A DNA stretch of 64,000 nt from Blautia argi (GTDB lineage Bacteria; Bacillota; Clostridia; Lachnospirales; Lachnospiraceae). This document shows positions 27,060 through 36,122 of this stretch, piece after piece. Both the position numbers and the translations under genes were made by a program. The notes under the pieces are model-generated. The model saw only the letters and a program-made list of their open reading frames with translations, was not told the DNA's origin and did no database searches. The stretch is taken from the NCBI RefSeq assembly GCF_003287895.1, contig NZ_CP030280.1, forward strand, positions 1,371,501-1,435,500, given 5' to 3'. Numbering within the stretch: position 1 is the stretch's first letter; each line of letters begins with the position of its first letter.

Positions 27060-27942
27060 TCATTGCGTTATACTTCTTTGAGTCAAATTCTGGTTCGGAG
27101 CATGATTGTTCAACAGGATTTTTTTCGCCCGTTTTAAATTATCTGTTGCATTGTCCTGACGGATATTCCGGTTATTGATACGGACAGGAATACATCTCTC
27201 CAGAATACGGTCATAAATTCGTTTGTGTGCGATATCAGCGGCATTATTCAGCTCTGATAAAGTGAGATTGGTCGTTATGATCAGGGGCTTTTTACTGCGG
27301 TAACGACTGTCGATCACATTGAATACCTGTTCCAGTGCAAAGTCAGAGTTCCGCTCAATTCCGAGATCATCAATAATCAGAAGACTGTAGCGGTTTAAGC
27401 TGTTGATGAACTGGTTTCTGTCTTCAAAATGCATTCCGGTAAGGGTATTCAGAATCTGGGAAAAGTTGGTCATCAGTACAGGAACGCCTTTTTCCAGCAG
27501 GGCATTGGCAATGCAGCCTGCAAAAAAAGATTTTCCAGTACCGACATCACCCCAGATGAGAAGTCCGGAGGCGTTTGCTTTCATCTCTTCCCAGTTGCTT
27601 ACATAATTGTGTGCCAGTTTTATTTCCGGATTGATGCCGTTATCCTTGGAAAAAGTGTAGTCATAGAGTGCTTTGTCCTGTAAGCCGCTGGTTTTAAGAT
27701 GCTCTATTTCCATTTGTTTTTCATGAAGTTTTCTCTGGGTTTCTTCCTGCTCAAAGATTTCCTGCTGGCATTTACAGCGAATGGAAGGAATAAGCACCTT
27801 TCCCTGTAATTCATGCCGGCATTGTCTTGGCGTATTGCATTTGGAACAGTAGATCAGGTGGTCTGTTTCGTTAAAATATTCATCAGGCTGAAGCTCTCCT
27901 GTTTGGTGTTATAGCGGTTGCTTTTCCTGTAAATCTTGTCAT
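27060..27942 (-). pseudogene. DnaC/IstB-like helicase loader with N-terminal frameshift
   Basis: The AAA+ part has Walker A GDVGTGKS and Walker B LLIIDDLG, then PLIITTNLTLSELNN with the sensor residues. Translation probably begins at the ATG (27942) that overlaps the repA stop, MTRFTGKATAITPNRRASA, then needs a one-base shift near 27885 to continue DEYFNETDHLIYCSKCNTPR with its zinc-ribbon cysteines. The uninterrupted downstream frame could alternatively start at GTG 27797, giving a 245-residue protein without the zinc ribbon. It would load replicative helicase at the element's origin. Confidence 0.75.
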
Positions 27943-28655
27943 AGTGTTTCGTATTCCTCACTTTCGTAATTTCTTTGCCGGGAAGCAGGATGATCCTGTC
28001 TTGCCCAACTGATGATGGTAGCTGCATGGTTCTGATATTGTTTTCCGGTAGAAGCCATATAACCGGATAAGCGTTCAATATAATCCTTCCAGTCAGGGAT
28101 TGTCTGCCGGATATCTTCAAGCTCTTTTTCTGACAGAAAAACATTTTGAAATTTTCCATAGGGTGAGAGTGGCTCCTTACTCCCTCTTATTGCTAAATTG
28201 TTCTTTTTTATCTCTTTCTTATTACCAGACAGTTTTCTGTCTGTATCAGGGAAAGAATCCTGTCTGTCAATAGGACAGTTTTCTGTCTGTCTTAGGGAAA
28301 GAAATCTGTCTGTATAGTGGATGGTTTCTTTTGGGAGTTTTACATAAATTCGATTGGGCTGTCCGGGTCCCTGCCGTTTTCGGAAGATAAGCTCCTGTTT
28401 TTCCAGTACTGCCAGAGCAGTTTTAATCGTCATCTGGCTTTTGTGGAGAACTTCTGCCAGTGCTTCAATTGTAAAGTAAATGAACACATGACCATCGATA
28501 TCTGACCAGCCCTCATTTTTCTGGGAAAGCCTTGCCCGGTCGAGCAGGATAATATAAAGCATTTTGGCAGTTTCGTTTATTTCCATGTCCAGAAGGAAAC
28601 GGGGAAACATCATATAAGATGGCAGGTTGGTGTCTGCTGTCAGAAAGTCCGTCAT
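27939..28655 (-). CDS. Plasmid-type replication initiator (RepA N-terminal family)
   Basis: A 238-residue protein with the RepA_N winged-helix pattern: LPSYMMFPRFLLDMEINETA, then MLYIILLDRARLSQKNEGW and the recognition region LHKSQMTIKTALAVLEKQEL. The C-terminal part, YIERLSGYMASTGKQYQNHA, resembles the DnaC-interaction or replisome-organiser tail. It would recognise the element's replication origin. It is translationally coupled to dnaC by a 4-base overlap and follows the parR remnant by 18 bases, forming a plasmid-style operon. Confidence 0.8.
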   Translation of the reverse strand: MTDFLTADTNLPSYMMFPRFLLDMEINETAKMLYIILLDRARLSQKNEGWSDIDGHVFIYFTIEALAEVLHKSQMTIKTALAVLEKQELIFRKRQGPGQPNRIYVKLPKETIHYTDRFLSLRQTENCPIDRQDSFPDTDRKLSGNKKEIKKNNLAIRGSKEPLSPYGKFQNVFLSEKELEDIRQTIPDWKDYIERLSGYMASTGKQYQNHAATIISWARQDHPASRQRNYESEEYETL

Positions 28656-28782
28656 GTGTTCACCTCCAATCAGTTATTCTCCAAGAAAATCCCAGTCTAC
28701 ATCATTATCCGGCTGTGAATTTTCAGGTGTTGGAAAGGACGCCCTGATTTGGGTAATGTCATTAACTTAAGAAAATTTATAA

Positions 28783-30107
28783 CTATAAATGAGTAAATAC
28801 CAAATATTGCACAAAATAAAGACACCCGCTGTTGAATGATGTATAATTGAAGTACCAACAAACAACATACTCAAACAACAAGGGGGTGCCCGTTGCAAAC
28901 AGTATACATCATTCTAACAGTATTTACAATTACTTTAAAACCTTAAAACTCGGCTTATTTTTATCCGATGTGTACCTAAACCATCTGATGACTATCATTG
29001 TTTCCGTTTTCCTCCGTGGTTACAGGGGGAAAACTGTAGATTTCGCCGAAGTAAGTAACCAGCATAGAACCACAACCGCCTATTTCCTGAACCACGGCAA
29101 GTGGAATGATTCCGCTCTCCAGGATACTTTGAAAAATGCCGTCATACAGGTTATTTATCTGGAAGCGCAACGCTCAGGACAGCCTGTTTTCTGTATTGTG
29201 GATGATACGATTGCTTCGCATACCAGGCCTTCGTTACAGGCCGGGCATCCAATTGAAGCGGCGTACTTTCATCAATCCCATTTAAAGGGCTGTCAGGATT
29301 ATGGGCATCAGATTGTTTCTGTCATGCTTTCCTGTAATGGGCTCATACTGAATTATGCCGACATCCTGTATGACAAATCAAAGTCAAAGATACAGATTGT
29401 CCAGGAGATTGCGGATGAACTTCCTGTGGCACCGGTGATTTCCTATTTCCTATGCGACAGCTGGTATACCTCCGTAAAGGTAATGGAGAGTTTTATCCGG
29501 AAAGGATTTTATACGATTGGAGCGCTGAAGACCAACCGGGTCATCTATCCATGCGGAATCCGCCAGAAAGTCAGTGAGTTTGCCCTTCATTTGAGAAAAA
29601 CAGACCGTGCTGTCAGCCTTGTGACCGTTGGCGGCCGTGAATTCTATGTGTATCGCTACGAAGGAGAACTCAATGATATTCCAAACGCGGTGGTTATTAT
29701 CAGCTATCCCCGGGAAGCTTTTGGAAATCCGAAATCGCTGAGGGTATTTATATCCACAAATGCCGGAATATCCACACAGGAAATCCTTGACACATATACA
29801 GAACGGTGGCCAATCGAATTATTTTTCCGTCAGAGCAAAAACAAACTTGCGCTGGACAAATGTCAGATCCGCTCACGGCAGGGAATCGAGCGGTATTGGC
29901 TGATCATGTCATTGGTTCATTACATGTGCTGTATGCATTCTGGGAAATACAATACCTTCGAGGAAGGATACCGGTATTTTCAAGATCAAGTCAAAACAGA
30001 GCGAATCGGTAATCTGCACCAGTTCATAAAAAATGGCGCGTCACTTGAAGCTGTTTTGAAACTGGTAGGGTAGTTTTGTGCAAATTTCAATATTTGCTCA
30101 TTTATAG
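28783..30107 (+). mobile_element. Inner IS nested in the left end of the IS4 element
   Basis: Ends share CTATAAATGAG(T/C)AAATA and an inner TTGCACAAAA block in inverted orientation; the flanks have a 7-base duplication TTTATAA (28776-28782 and 30108-30114). Length 1325 bp with one transposase gene. It inserted after the outer element. Confidence 0.85.
28847..30073 (+). CDS. DDE transposase of the inner IS (IS4/IS701-like)
   Basis: About 408 residues. The first acidic residue is in CIVDDTIASHTRP, the second in YFLCDSWYTS, and the Y-x2-R-x3-E signature in YTERWPIELFFRQSKNKLAL. These fit the IS4-superfamily catalytic triad. Intact and probably functional. The ORF opens at a TTG (28847); an in-frame GTG at VPVAN near 28886, after AAGGGG, is an alternative start. 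Confidence 0.8.
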   Translation: MKYQQTTYSNNKGVPVANSIHHSNSIYNYFKTLKLGLFLSDVYLNHLMTIIVSVFLRGYRGKTVDFAEVSNQHRTTTAYFLNHGKWNDSALQDTLKNAVIQVIYLEAQRSGQPVFCIVDDTIASHTRPSLQAGHPIEAAYFHQSHLKGCQDYGHQIVSVMLSCNGLILNYADILYDKSKSKIQIVQEIADELPVAPVISYFLCDSWYTSVKVMESFIRKGFYTIGALKTNRVIYPCGIRQKVSEFALHLRKTDRAVSLVTVGGREFYVYRYEGELNDIPNAVVIISYPREAFGNPKSLRVFISTNAGISTQEILDTYTERWPIELFFRQSKNKLALDKCQIRSRQGIERYWLIMSLVHYMCCMHSGKYNTFEEGYRYFQDQVKTERIGNLHQFIKNGASLEAVLKLVG

Positions 30108-30200
30108 TTTATAAAAATAAAACAGAAAAAGGTCTTGACAAATGTCAGAAAAAATGTGGCGAAGCCTCCTTGAATGAATACATTTTAGGAGGAATTGCTA

Positions 30201-31499
30201 ATGAACTTTTACGCTGATTATGTCCGCAACAAACTCAACGCTGCCATTTCCAGCATGTCCAGTCAGATAGAAGATTACGTCAAAAATCCCGGGCATGATT
30301 TTACCAGAAATCGGAAGATGAACTTTACCTCGACAATAAACTTTCTACTTACTATGGAAGGTGGTTCACTTAACTCAGAATTACATAAATATTTTAATTA
30401 TGATCTGAATCAAATAACCCGTTCTGGTTTCATAAAGCAAAGGAACAAATTGAAGCCAGATACCATGGAACATTTATTTCACAAATTTCATGAGCAGATA
30501 TTATGTAACAAAAAATACCAAGGCTATCAGTTACTTGCCTGTGATGGTTCTGACTTGAATATATTTCGTGATCCACTAAATCCACACACGTATTTTGCTG
30601 GTAAAGAAGGAACTTTTGGTTTTAATCAACTGCATCTTAATGCCTTGTATGACCTCCAAAGCAGGCGATATGTCGATGCTCTGATTCAGGAGCCTTATGA
30701 AGAAAATGAATCCTCTGCCATGATTGAAATGGTTAAAAAACTGACTGCAAATCAGAAGACTATCATTATGGCAGATCGTGGATACGAAACTTATAACATT
30801 TTTGCAAATGTTCAGGAACGTGGTCTCTTTTATCTGATCCGGATTAAAGATACCTCGAAAAAAGGCGGCATTTCCGGAAGCCTTTCCTTGCCGGTATCCT
30901 GTGAATTTGACGAAGAAATCGAACTGATTCTGACACGTAAACAAAAGTTTTATAAAACGAAAGGTTATAAATATCTCTCAAATTCATCGCCATTTGACTT
31001 TCTTGATTCTGAGAATTTGTTTTATACACTTCATCTCAGACTCACACAGTTTCAGCTGGAAAATGGAGTTTATGAATGTATAGCCAGCAACCTGGATAGA
31101 GACGAATTTCCACTTGAAAAGATCAAAGAACTTTATCATATGCGGTGGGGAATCGAAACTTCTTTCCGTGAGCTGAAATATACGATTGGTCTGACAAATC
31201 TTCACTCTAAAAATGTGGAATATATCTGTCAGGAAATTTACGCAAAATTGATCCTGTATAAGTTTTGTGAAATTATTTCAGCAAATGTCATACTGGAAGA
31301 AAGAAACCGTAAGTACACATACCAATTAAACTACACAATGGCGATTCAAATATGCAGGCATTATCTGCGTCAGACATTTGTAACGATAGATGTTGAAGGT
31401 CTGATCAAGAAAGAACTATCGCCCCAAAGACCGCACCGACAATATCAGCGTCGAGTAATAAAGAAACGATGGGTTAGTTTTGCATATCGTATGGGATAA
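30201..31499 (+). CDS. IS4-family transposase of the outer IS
   Basis: A 432-residue DDE transposase. Catalytic residues are in LLACDGSDLNIFRDP, IIMADRGYETYNIF and the Y-x2-R-x3-E motif YHMRWGIETSFRELKYTIGL. The ATG at 30201 follows TAGGAGGAATTGCTA. Intact. The inner IS lies upstream of it, between the left terminal repeat and the gene, so its native promoter may have been separated. Confidence 0.9.
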   Translation: MNFYADYVRNKLNAAISSMSSQIEDYVKNPGHDFTRNRKMNFTSTINFLLTMEGGSLNSELHKYFNYDLNQITRSGFIKQRNKLKPDTMEHLFHKFHEQILCNKKYQGYQLLACDGSDLNIFRDPLNPHTYFAGKEGTFGFNQLHLNALYDLQSRRYVDALIQEPYEENESSAMIEMVKKLTANQKTIIMADRGYETYNIFANVQERGLFYLIRIKDTSKKGGISGSLSLPVSCEFDEEIELILTRKQKFYKTKGYKYLSNSSPFDFLDSENLFYTLHLRLTQFQLENGVYECIASNLDRDEFPLEKIKELYHMRWGIETSFRELKYTIGLTNLHSKNVEYICQEIYAKLILYKFCEIISANVILEERNRKYTYQLNYTMAIQICRHYLRQTFVTIDVEGLIKKELSPQRPHRQYQRRVIKKRWVSFAYRMG

Positions 31500-31956
31500 A
31501 AATTATTCAAATGAATATAGCTGGCAAAAAACAGACTTTTGGTTTGTTTATTTGTTATGCCTAAATCTTGTGATTTTTAAAAAAAGCTAATCTGAACACT
31601 TATTGCAATAATCAAAATTTTCTTAAGTTAATGACATTACTGATTTGGGGCTCCCTTTGCGCCATGCCTACAGTCAGTCCGGAAAGAAAAAGTGGCAATT
31701 CCTGTTTCAGACTGTTTTCCACTGCATCTACAATCTGTTTCACAAAAAGTTCTTCCCGTTCTCTTGTTTCCAGATAAGGATCAGCCTGTGTGCGGTAGTA
31801 GCGGTCAAAATAATCTACCAGTGCAAGAGAGATTACCTGACTGTAAGATTTAAAATCCTGCCTGTCCATCGTCTGTAAATATTCCCAGGCTCTCCGCTGT
31901 TGTTCTTTGTCCAGATTAAAGCGCAGGTTTGTGTTGCGGATATTGTTCTGCATGGT

Positions 31957-32874
31957 TTATCCCCTCCTTTTCAGGCTCATATAAGCCAGAGATTCGTAAC
32001 CTTTGGCAGTGGCGCAGATGTCATCAATGATTGTGACTCGTGATTTGTCATACGTTCCGAAGTTACGGATCAGGCATCCACCGCCGCCAACCACATACAG
32101 GCGCATCAGGTCAGGATTATATTCATATTTGCGGAGCGTGGAAAAAAGTTCTGCCACATACTGTCTGGCAATAGAACTGATACAATCCAGATATGGTGCT
32201 GAAATGTCAGCTGTTCCAAACCGCAGAATCTGTTCTACTGTGGATTCTTCAATTTTCACTCCGAATTTGTCCAGAACAGCGTTCTTTGCGGCAATCATGC
32301 ACTGGTTTACACCAAGTTTTTCTGTCCAGCATCGGCTCTCCTGAGCTTTCTTATTGTTAATATACAGAATGTTCATGGTTCCGTTTCCGATATCTGCAAG
32401 GAGATTAGTTCCCTTGAAATTTCCAAGGTGGTTTACAATAGCCGGATATCCCTGTGGGTAAAGGCTACATCCCGCAAAGTGGAGATGATATTCTTTGCCG
32501 TTGAAACGGTAATGGACTTCTGGATTCTGGAGCAGATAGGAACGAAAAGCTTCTCTTTGATTTCTGATCCATGTCAGAGGAAGTCCGGCAGCCAGATGAA
32601 CATCTGCTTCACGGATGGAAAAGACATTCAGTTCCCTTGCAATAGCCATTAGCGTCAGAAGATAATATTCTTCGTCCATAGCTTTATCCGGGATAAATTC
32701 TTTGTGTCCTTCGCCAATCCGGTAGTAAATGCCGTTATATTCCAGAATATTCCCGGTGAAGATTGGTTCGGTTTCATAGGCTTTGATTCCGGTTGGTGTG
32801 ACGGTGTTTGCTGTTTTCATATTGCCATAGCCATGATCTACAGCGATGATTTTTGTGTTTTTGAGTTCTCGCAT
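31957..32874 (-). CDS. parM: ParM/StbA-like actin-type plasmid segregation ATPase
   Basis: A 305-residue actin-fold protein that forms filaments to segregate plasmid copies. Phosphate-1 motif: IIAVDHGYGNMKT. Phosphate-2: LLADIGNGTMNILYI. Adenosine motif: LYVVGGGGCLIRN. Length fits ParM/Alp relatives. It heads the minus-strand operon parM-parR-repA-dnaC. A GGAGGTATTTTTT ribosome site precedes the ATG. Its presence shows that the element has, or descended from, an autonomously replicating low-copy plasmid. Confidence 0.88.
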   Translation of the reverse strand: MRELKNTKIIAVDHGYGNMKTANTVTPTGIKAYETEPIFTGNILEYNGIYYRIGEGHKEFIPDKAMDEEYYLLTLMAIARELNVFSIREADVHLAAGLPLTWIRNQREAFRSYLLQNPEVHYRFNGKEYHLHFAGCSLYPQGYPAIVNHLGNFKGTNLLADIGNGTMNILYINNKKAQESRCWTEKLGVNQCMIAAKNAVLDKFGVKIEESTVEQILRFGTADISAPYLDCISSIARQYVAELFSTLRKYEYNPDLMRLYVVGGGGCLIRNFGTYDKSRVTIIDDICATAKGYESLAYMSLKRRG

Positions 32875-32880
32875 AAAAAA

Positions 32881-32968
32881 TACCTCCGTTTTCGTATTGA
32901 TTGATTCAGCAGGTCATACCGGTGTGGTACTGCTTTGCTGTGAGATAAGCATACGAAAATCGGAGGTA
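32881..32968. repeat. Inverted repeat upstream of parM
   Basis: TACCTCCGTTTTCGTAT (32881-32897) and ATACGAAAATCGGAGGTA (32951-32968) form an inverted repeat differing by one base. The left copy holds the parM ribosome site. Candidate operator or part of a centromere. Confidence 0.55.
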
Positions 32969-32974
32969 AAAGAC

Positions 32975-33002
32975 ATTGAGTGGAAATTGAGCTGGAATTG
33001 AG
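32975..33002. promoter_or_regulatory. Three ATTGAG repeats at exact 11-base spacing
   Basis: ATTGAG occurs at 32975, 32986 and 32997, each 11 bases apart, between parM and the response-regulator gene. This spacing is that of OmpR/PhoB-family operators and also of ParR-binding centromere repeats. It lies 41 bases upstream of the regulator's -35 box. Confidence 0.6.
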
Positions 33003-33042
33003 AAAAAAGATATATTGTGCGTACATTCTTCATGTACTCTTG

Positions 33043-33072
33043 TTGTGATTTCATTGTTTTTTATCGTATAAT
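33043..33072 (+). promoter_or_regulatory. Promoter of the second two-component operon
   Basis: TTGTGA (33043-33048), an 18-base spacer and TATAAT (33067-33072), 22 bases before the regulator start codon. Confidence 0.55.
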
Positions 33073-33094
33073 ATGGATACTGGAGGTGGTTTGG

Positions 33095-33769
33095 ATGAAA
33101 TACAAGATTTTAGTTGTCGATGATGATAAAGAATTGGTGAAAATGCTTTGTAGTTATTTTAATATGAAACAATATGAAACCATTACGGCTACAGACGGAA
33201 TGGAAGCATTAAATAAAATAAAAATGAAACCGGATATTATTTTGTTGGATATCAATATGCCACGCATGGATGGGATTGAAGTATGTCGTCTGATACGCAG
33301 TAAAGTGTTATGCCCGATTTTGTTTCTAACAGCAAGAGTTGATGAAGATGATAAAATTAATGGGTTGCTTTCGGGTGGGGATGACTATATTACGAAACCA
33401 TTTAGTCTTCGGGAGTTGGAAGCAAGGATTGTCACAAACATAAAGAGAGAAGAAAGGCATCAACAAAAAACGGAATACCGTTTCATGGATGAAATGCTGA
33501 TTGATTATTCTGAAAAAATAGTAGCTATAGCCGGACACAGGATGGAGTTCACAAAAATTGAATATCAGATTATTGAATTCTTATCCATGCATCCAGGGCA
33601 GGTGTTTGATAAAGAACGTATATATGCACAAGTCTGTGGATATGATGCGGAAGGGGACAGTAGAACGATAACGGAATTAGTACGGCGTATAAGGAAAAAA
33701 ATAGCGGATTATTCAGAAAAAGAATACATAGAAACTGTATGGGGGATTGGATACCGATGGAAAAAATAA
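33095..33769 (+). CDS. OmpR/PhoB-family response regulator
   Basis: A 224-residue regulator: acidic VVDDDKE, phospho-acceptor in IILLDINMPRMDG, lysine in YITKPFSLREL, and a winged-helix end in IETVWGIGYRWKK. The ATG at 33095 follows GGAGGTGG; an upstream open stretch of 26 codons overlaps the promoter. First gene of the operon regulator-kinase-permease-permease-ATPase, the composition of lantibiotic-immunity or bacitracin-type exporters. The ATTGAG repeats upstream may be its operator. Confidence 0.92.
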   Translation: MKYKILVVDDDKELVKMLCSYFNMKQYETITATDGMEALNKIKMKPDIILLDINMPRMDGIEVCRLIRSKVLCPILFLTARVDEDDKINGLLSGGDDYITKPFSLRELEARIVTNIKREERHQQKTEYRFMDEMLIDYSEKIVAIAGHRMEFTKIEYQIIEFLSMHPGQVFDKERIYAQVCGYDAEGDSRTITELVRRIRKKIADYSEKEYIETVWGIGYRWKK

Positions 33770-34935
33770 GAAACTTGTCACTGAAAAAAACAATTCTGCT
33801 TTATTTTGTGATCAGCTTAACGGCAGCATTTCTGTTATCTGGATTTACAGTTCATTTTGCAGGAAATATGCAGAATAAAATATGGGAAAAATATATTGAT
33901 TATGCAGATTATACGGACGTGTTTCAGCAATATGGAAAGAAATACGAGATTGAGATATCAAGACCTAATCAATCGCAGATGAATCGTTTGGACTATCATC
34001 TTTCGGAAATGTGTGACTTTATGGAAACATATTCGGTACTGATTTTTTCGATTGTTGGGAGTGTTGTTGCGGTATTCTTTTTTTATAAAAATAAGTTAAA
34101 GACACCTCTACAGGAACTAAAAGATGCCTCACAAATGATTGCAGATAATGAACTGGATTTTCATGTGTCCTATGAAAATAAAGATGAGATGGGAACTTTG
34201 TGTAAAGAATTTGAAATGATGCGAAGTGATTTAGCAGATAACAACAGAAAGATGTGGCGAATGATTGATGACGAGAAGGCTTTGCGGAATGCAATTGCAC
34301 ATGATATACGTTCTCCACTTTCCATATTGCGTGGGTATCAGGAAATGCTCTTAGAGTTTGTTTCTGCCGAGAGTATAAAAACAGAGGATGTTATTGATAT
34401 CTTACAAACAGGCATGTATCAGATTGACCGTATAGAGCATTTCACGGAAAACATGAGAAAAATGTCCCATTTAGAACAGAGGGAACTGCAATGCTCAGAG
34501 ATAGAGTTATCGGAACTGGCAAAAAAGATTGAGGCAGAAGCTGCCATGCTGTCCAAGAAGGAAAGTAAATTATGTAAGGTAGAAAGAGTGCAGGAACAAA
34601 ACATTGTGAAAGTGGATGAGGAACTTGTCATGGAAGTGACAGACAACTTACTGGAAAATGCGGTTCGATATGCACAAAAAAGTATTGCTTTGCAGATAAA
34701 GAAAAAGGATGGTTTTCTTATAATTTCTGTTGAAGATGATGGAATAGGATTTGTGGATACTGAGGAAAAAGTAACAGAGCCATTTTATCATAAGAATCCA
34801 CAAGATAATTTAAAGCATTTTGGCCTTGGTATGTATATTTCTCGTATTTTCTGTGAAAAGCATGGAGGAAATTTGAAAATATATAATGCCAGACAAGGCG
34901 GTGCTCATGTAGAAGCTCTTTTCAAAGCTGAATAA
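33757..34935 (+). CDS. Sensor histidine kinase
   Basis: About 392 residues. Two membrane helices (LLYFVISLTAAFLLSGFTV and SVLIFSIVGSVVAVFFFY) flank a ~70-residue external loop; a HAMP linker follows. H box AIAHDIRSPLSILRG, N box DNLLENAVRYA, G boxes DDGIGF and FGLGMYISRIF. The ATG at 33757 overlaps the regulator stop by 13 bases, indicating coupled translation. Resembles VanS/lantibiotic sensor kinases in plan. Confidence 0.9.
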   Translation: MEKIRNLSLKKTILLYFVISLTAAFLLSGFTVHFAGNMQNKIWEKYIDYADYTDVFQQYGKKYEIEISRPNQSQMNRLDYHLSEMCDFMETYSVLIFSIVGSVVAVFFFYKNKLKTPLQELKDASQMIADNELDFHVSYENKDEMGTLCKEFEMMRSDLADNNRKMWRMIDDEKALRNAIAHDIRSPLSILRGYQEMLLEFVSAESIKTEDVIDILQTGMYQIDRIEHFTENMRKMSHLEQRELQCSEIELSELAKKIEAEAAMLSKKESKLCKVERVQEQNIVKVDEELVMEVTDNLLENAVRYAQKSIALQIKKKDGFLIISVEDDGIGFVDTEEKVTEPFYHKNPQDNLKHFGLGMYISRIFCEKHGGNLKIYNARQGGAHVEALFKAE

Positions 34936-35051
34936 AAATACTTTATAAGGCTGAAATCACAAATAAAGTGGTTTTAGTCTTTTTTGTTGTGAATTTATTG
35001 AGAATTGATTTGTATGATGTTGTTAAAGAAATAAAGAAAGGAAGAGATACA

Positions 35052-36122
35052 ATGAAAACAATCATAAAAAGAAGTATACTTGATTATTTAAAGAACCCTG
35101 TTTTGTGGATTGGCTTGATTATTATAGTTGCCAGTATGTATCAATGTCTGTCATCGTATTTGCAAATTCATTATATCAAACAGAATGAACAGATCACACA
35201 AAATGACGTAGCATTGGAAGATGCTGATGTCATGGATGGGTACATTCCCACATCTGATGATAAAGAAAGAAGAAGGGAGTGGGAAGATACGATCAAAGAG
35301 ACGTTAATGGACACCTCCAAAAATGATTTTGGATTTAGCAGGCAGGAAGCAGATCATGTAATGAAAGAAATTCAGAATATGGATGTAAAGACTGCTTCTG
35401 AGTTTTTGGAATCCCAATATGGCTATTATAATGCAATATATGCTTATGAGGACCTTGAAATTCATAAGGGGACAGCAGAAGAAATCAATCATTATATCGA
35501 GCGGAAATTATCCGAACATTCTTTTTCCTGGTACTTTGCCAAAAAATTTACGGATTTTGCAGGATTGCATATGGCCTTTTTTGCAACAGTCTTGCTATCA
35601 TTTTTATTTATTCAGGATACACGAAAAAGTACCTATGAATTATTACATACAAAGCCTGTTACGGCAATCCAATATATATGTGGGAAAGTAATAAGCGGAT
35701 TCATTAGTATGCTGGGAGTATTAGTGATTTTGAATGTTATATTCTTTATGCTGTGTTTGAAAACGTCTTTAGAATCGGGCTTTCCAGTAACACCAATTGA
35801 TTTTTGCGTGAATTCTCTGATCTATATTGTTCCGAATCTTTTGATGATATGTTGTGTCTATACAATTACAACATTAATATTTAAAAATCCGCTTCCGGCA
35901 GCACCAATCTTGTTTTTACACATTATATATTCAAATATGCTGACCATGAAGAATGATATTTATTATATGAGACCGTTCTCTATTATGGTGCGATTCCCTG
36001 GCAGATTTTTTGAAACACATGTAGCCAAAATGTCAAACATAAATCAGATTATTCTTGTAATTTCATCAGTTATATTAGTATGTATTTCTGTTACAATCTG
36101 GAAAAGGAGGAGGGTTCATTGA
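35052..36122 (+). CDS. ABC-2-type membrane protein (exporter subunit 1)
   Basis: A 356-residue integral membrane protein: an N-terminal helix (PVLWIGLIIIVASMYQCL), a ~150-residue external loop, then about five helices such as MAFFATVLLSFLFIQDTRKS and ISMLGVLVILNVIFFMLCL. The RKSTYELLHTKPVT loop is typical of ABC-2 permeases that pair with an ATPase. The ATG at 35052 follows GAAAGGAAGAGA. Its stop overlaps the start of the next membrane gene. Confidence 0.8.
   Translation: MKTIIKRSILDYLKNPVLWIGLIIIVASMYQCLSSYLQIHYIKQNEQITQNDVALEDADVMDGYIPTSDDKERRREWEDTIKETLMDTSKNDFGFSRQEADHVMKEIQNMDVKTASEFLESQYGYYNAIYAYEDLEIHKGTAEEINHYIERKLSEHSFSWYFAKKFTDFAGLHMAFFATVLLSFLFIQDTRKSTYELLHTKPVTAIQYICGKVISGFISMLGVLVILNVIFFMLCLKTSLESGFPVTPIDFCVNSLIYIVPNLLMICCVYTITTLIFKNPLPAAPILFLHIIYSNMLTMKNDIYYMRPFSIMVRFPGRFFETHVAKMSNINQIILVISSVILVCISVTIWKRRRVH

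Larger units (their letters stand above)
28753..31640 (+). mobile_element. IS4-family insertion sequence carrying a second IS
   Basis: Perfect 26-base terminal inverted repeats begin GTAATGTCATTAACTTAAGA at 28753 and end at 31640. The flanks carry an 8-base target duplication TGATTTGG (28745-28752 and 31641-31648). Its transposase is at 30201-31499. Without the inner element it would be about 1.56 kb. Confidence 0.9.
28674..31953 (-). pseudogene. ParR-like partition gene interrupted by insertion sequences
   Basis: The N-terminal part (MQNNIRNTNLRFNLDKEQQR to GMAQREPQI) is read from 31953. It is cut at the target duplication TGATTTGG. Removing the insertion and one copy of the duplication rejoins PQIRASFPTPENSQPDNDVD with WDFLGE and the stop at 28674, in frame and with no other change. 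Position 3 bases after parM identifies it as the likely centromere-binding partner, although sequence alone does not prove it. The insertion truncates the protein after about 105 residues. Confidence 0.75.

Noticed and set aside
27854-28159. 101-codon minus-strand frame across repA and dnaC
   Set aside because: It runs out of frame over recognisable repA and dnaC coding sequence and has no domain of its own.
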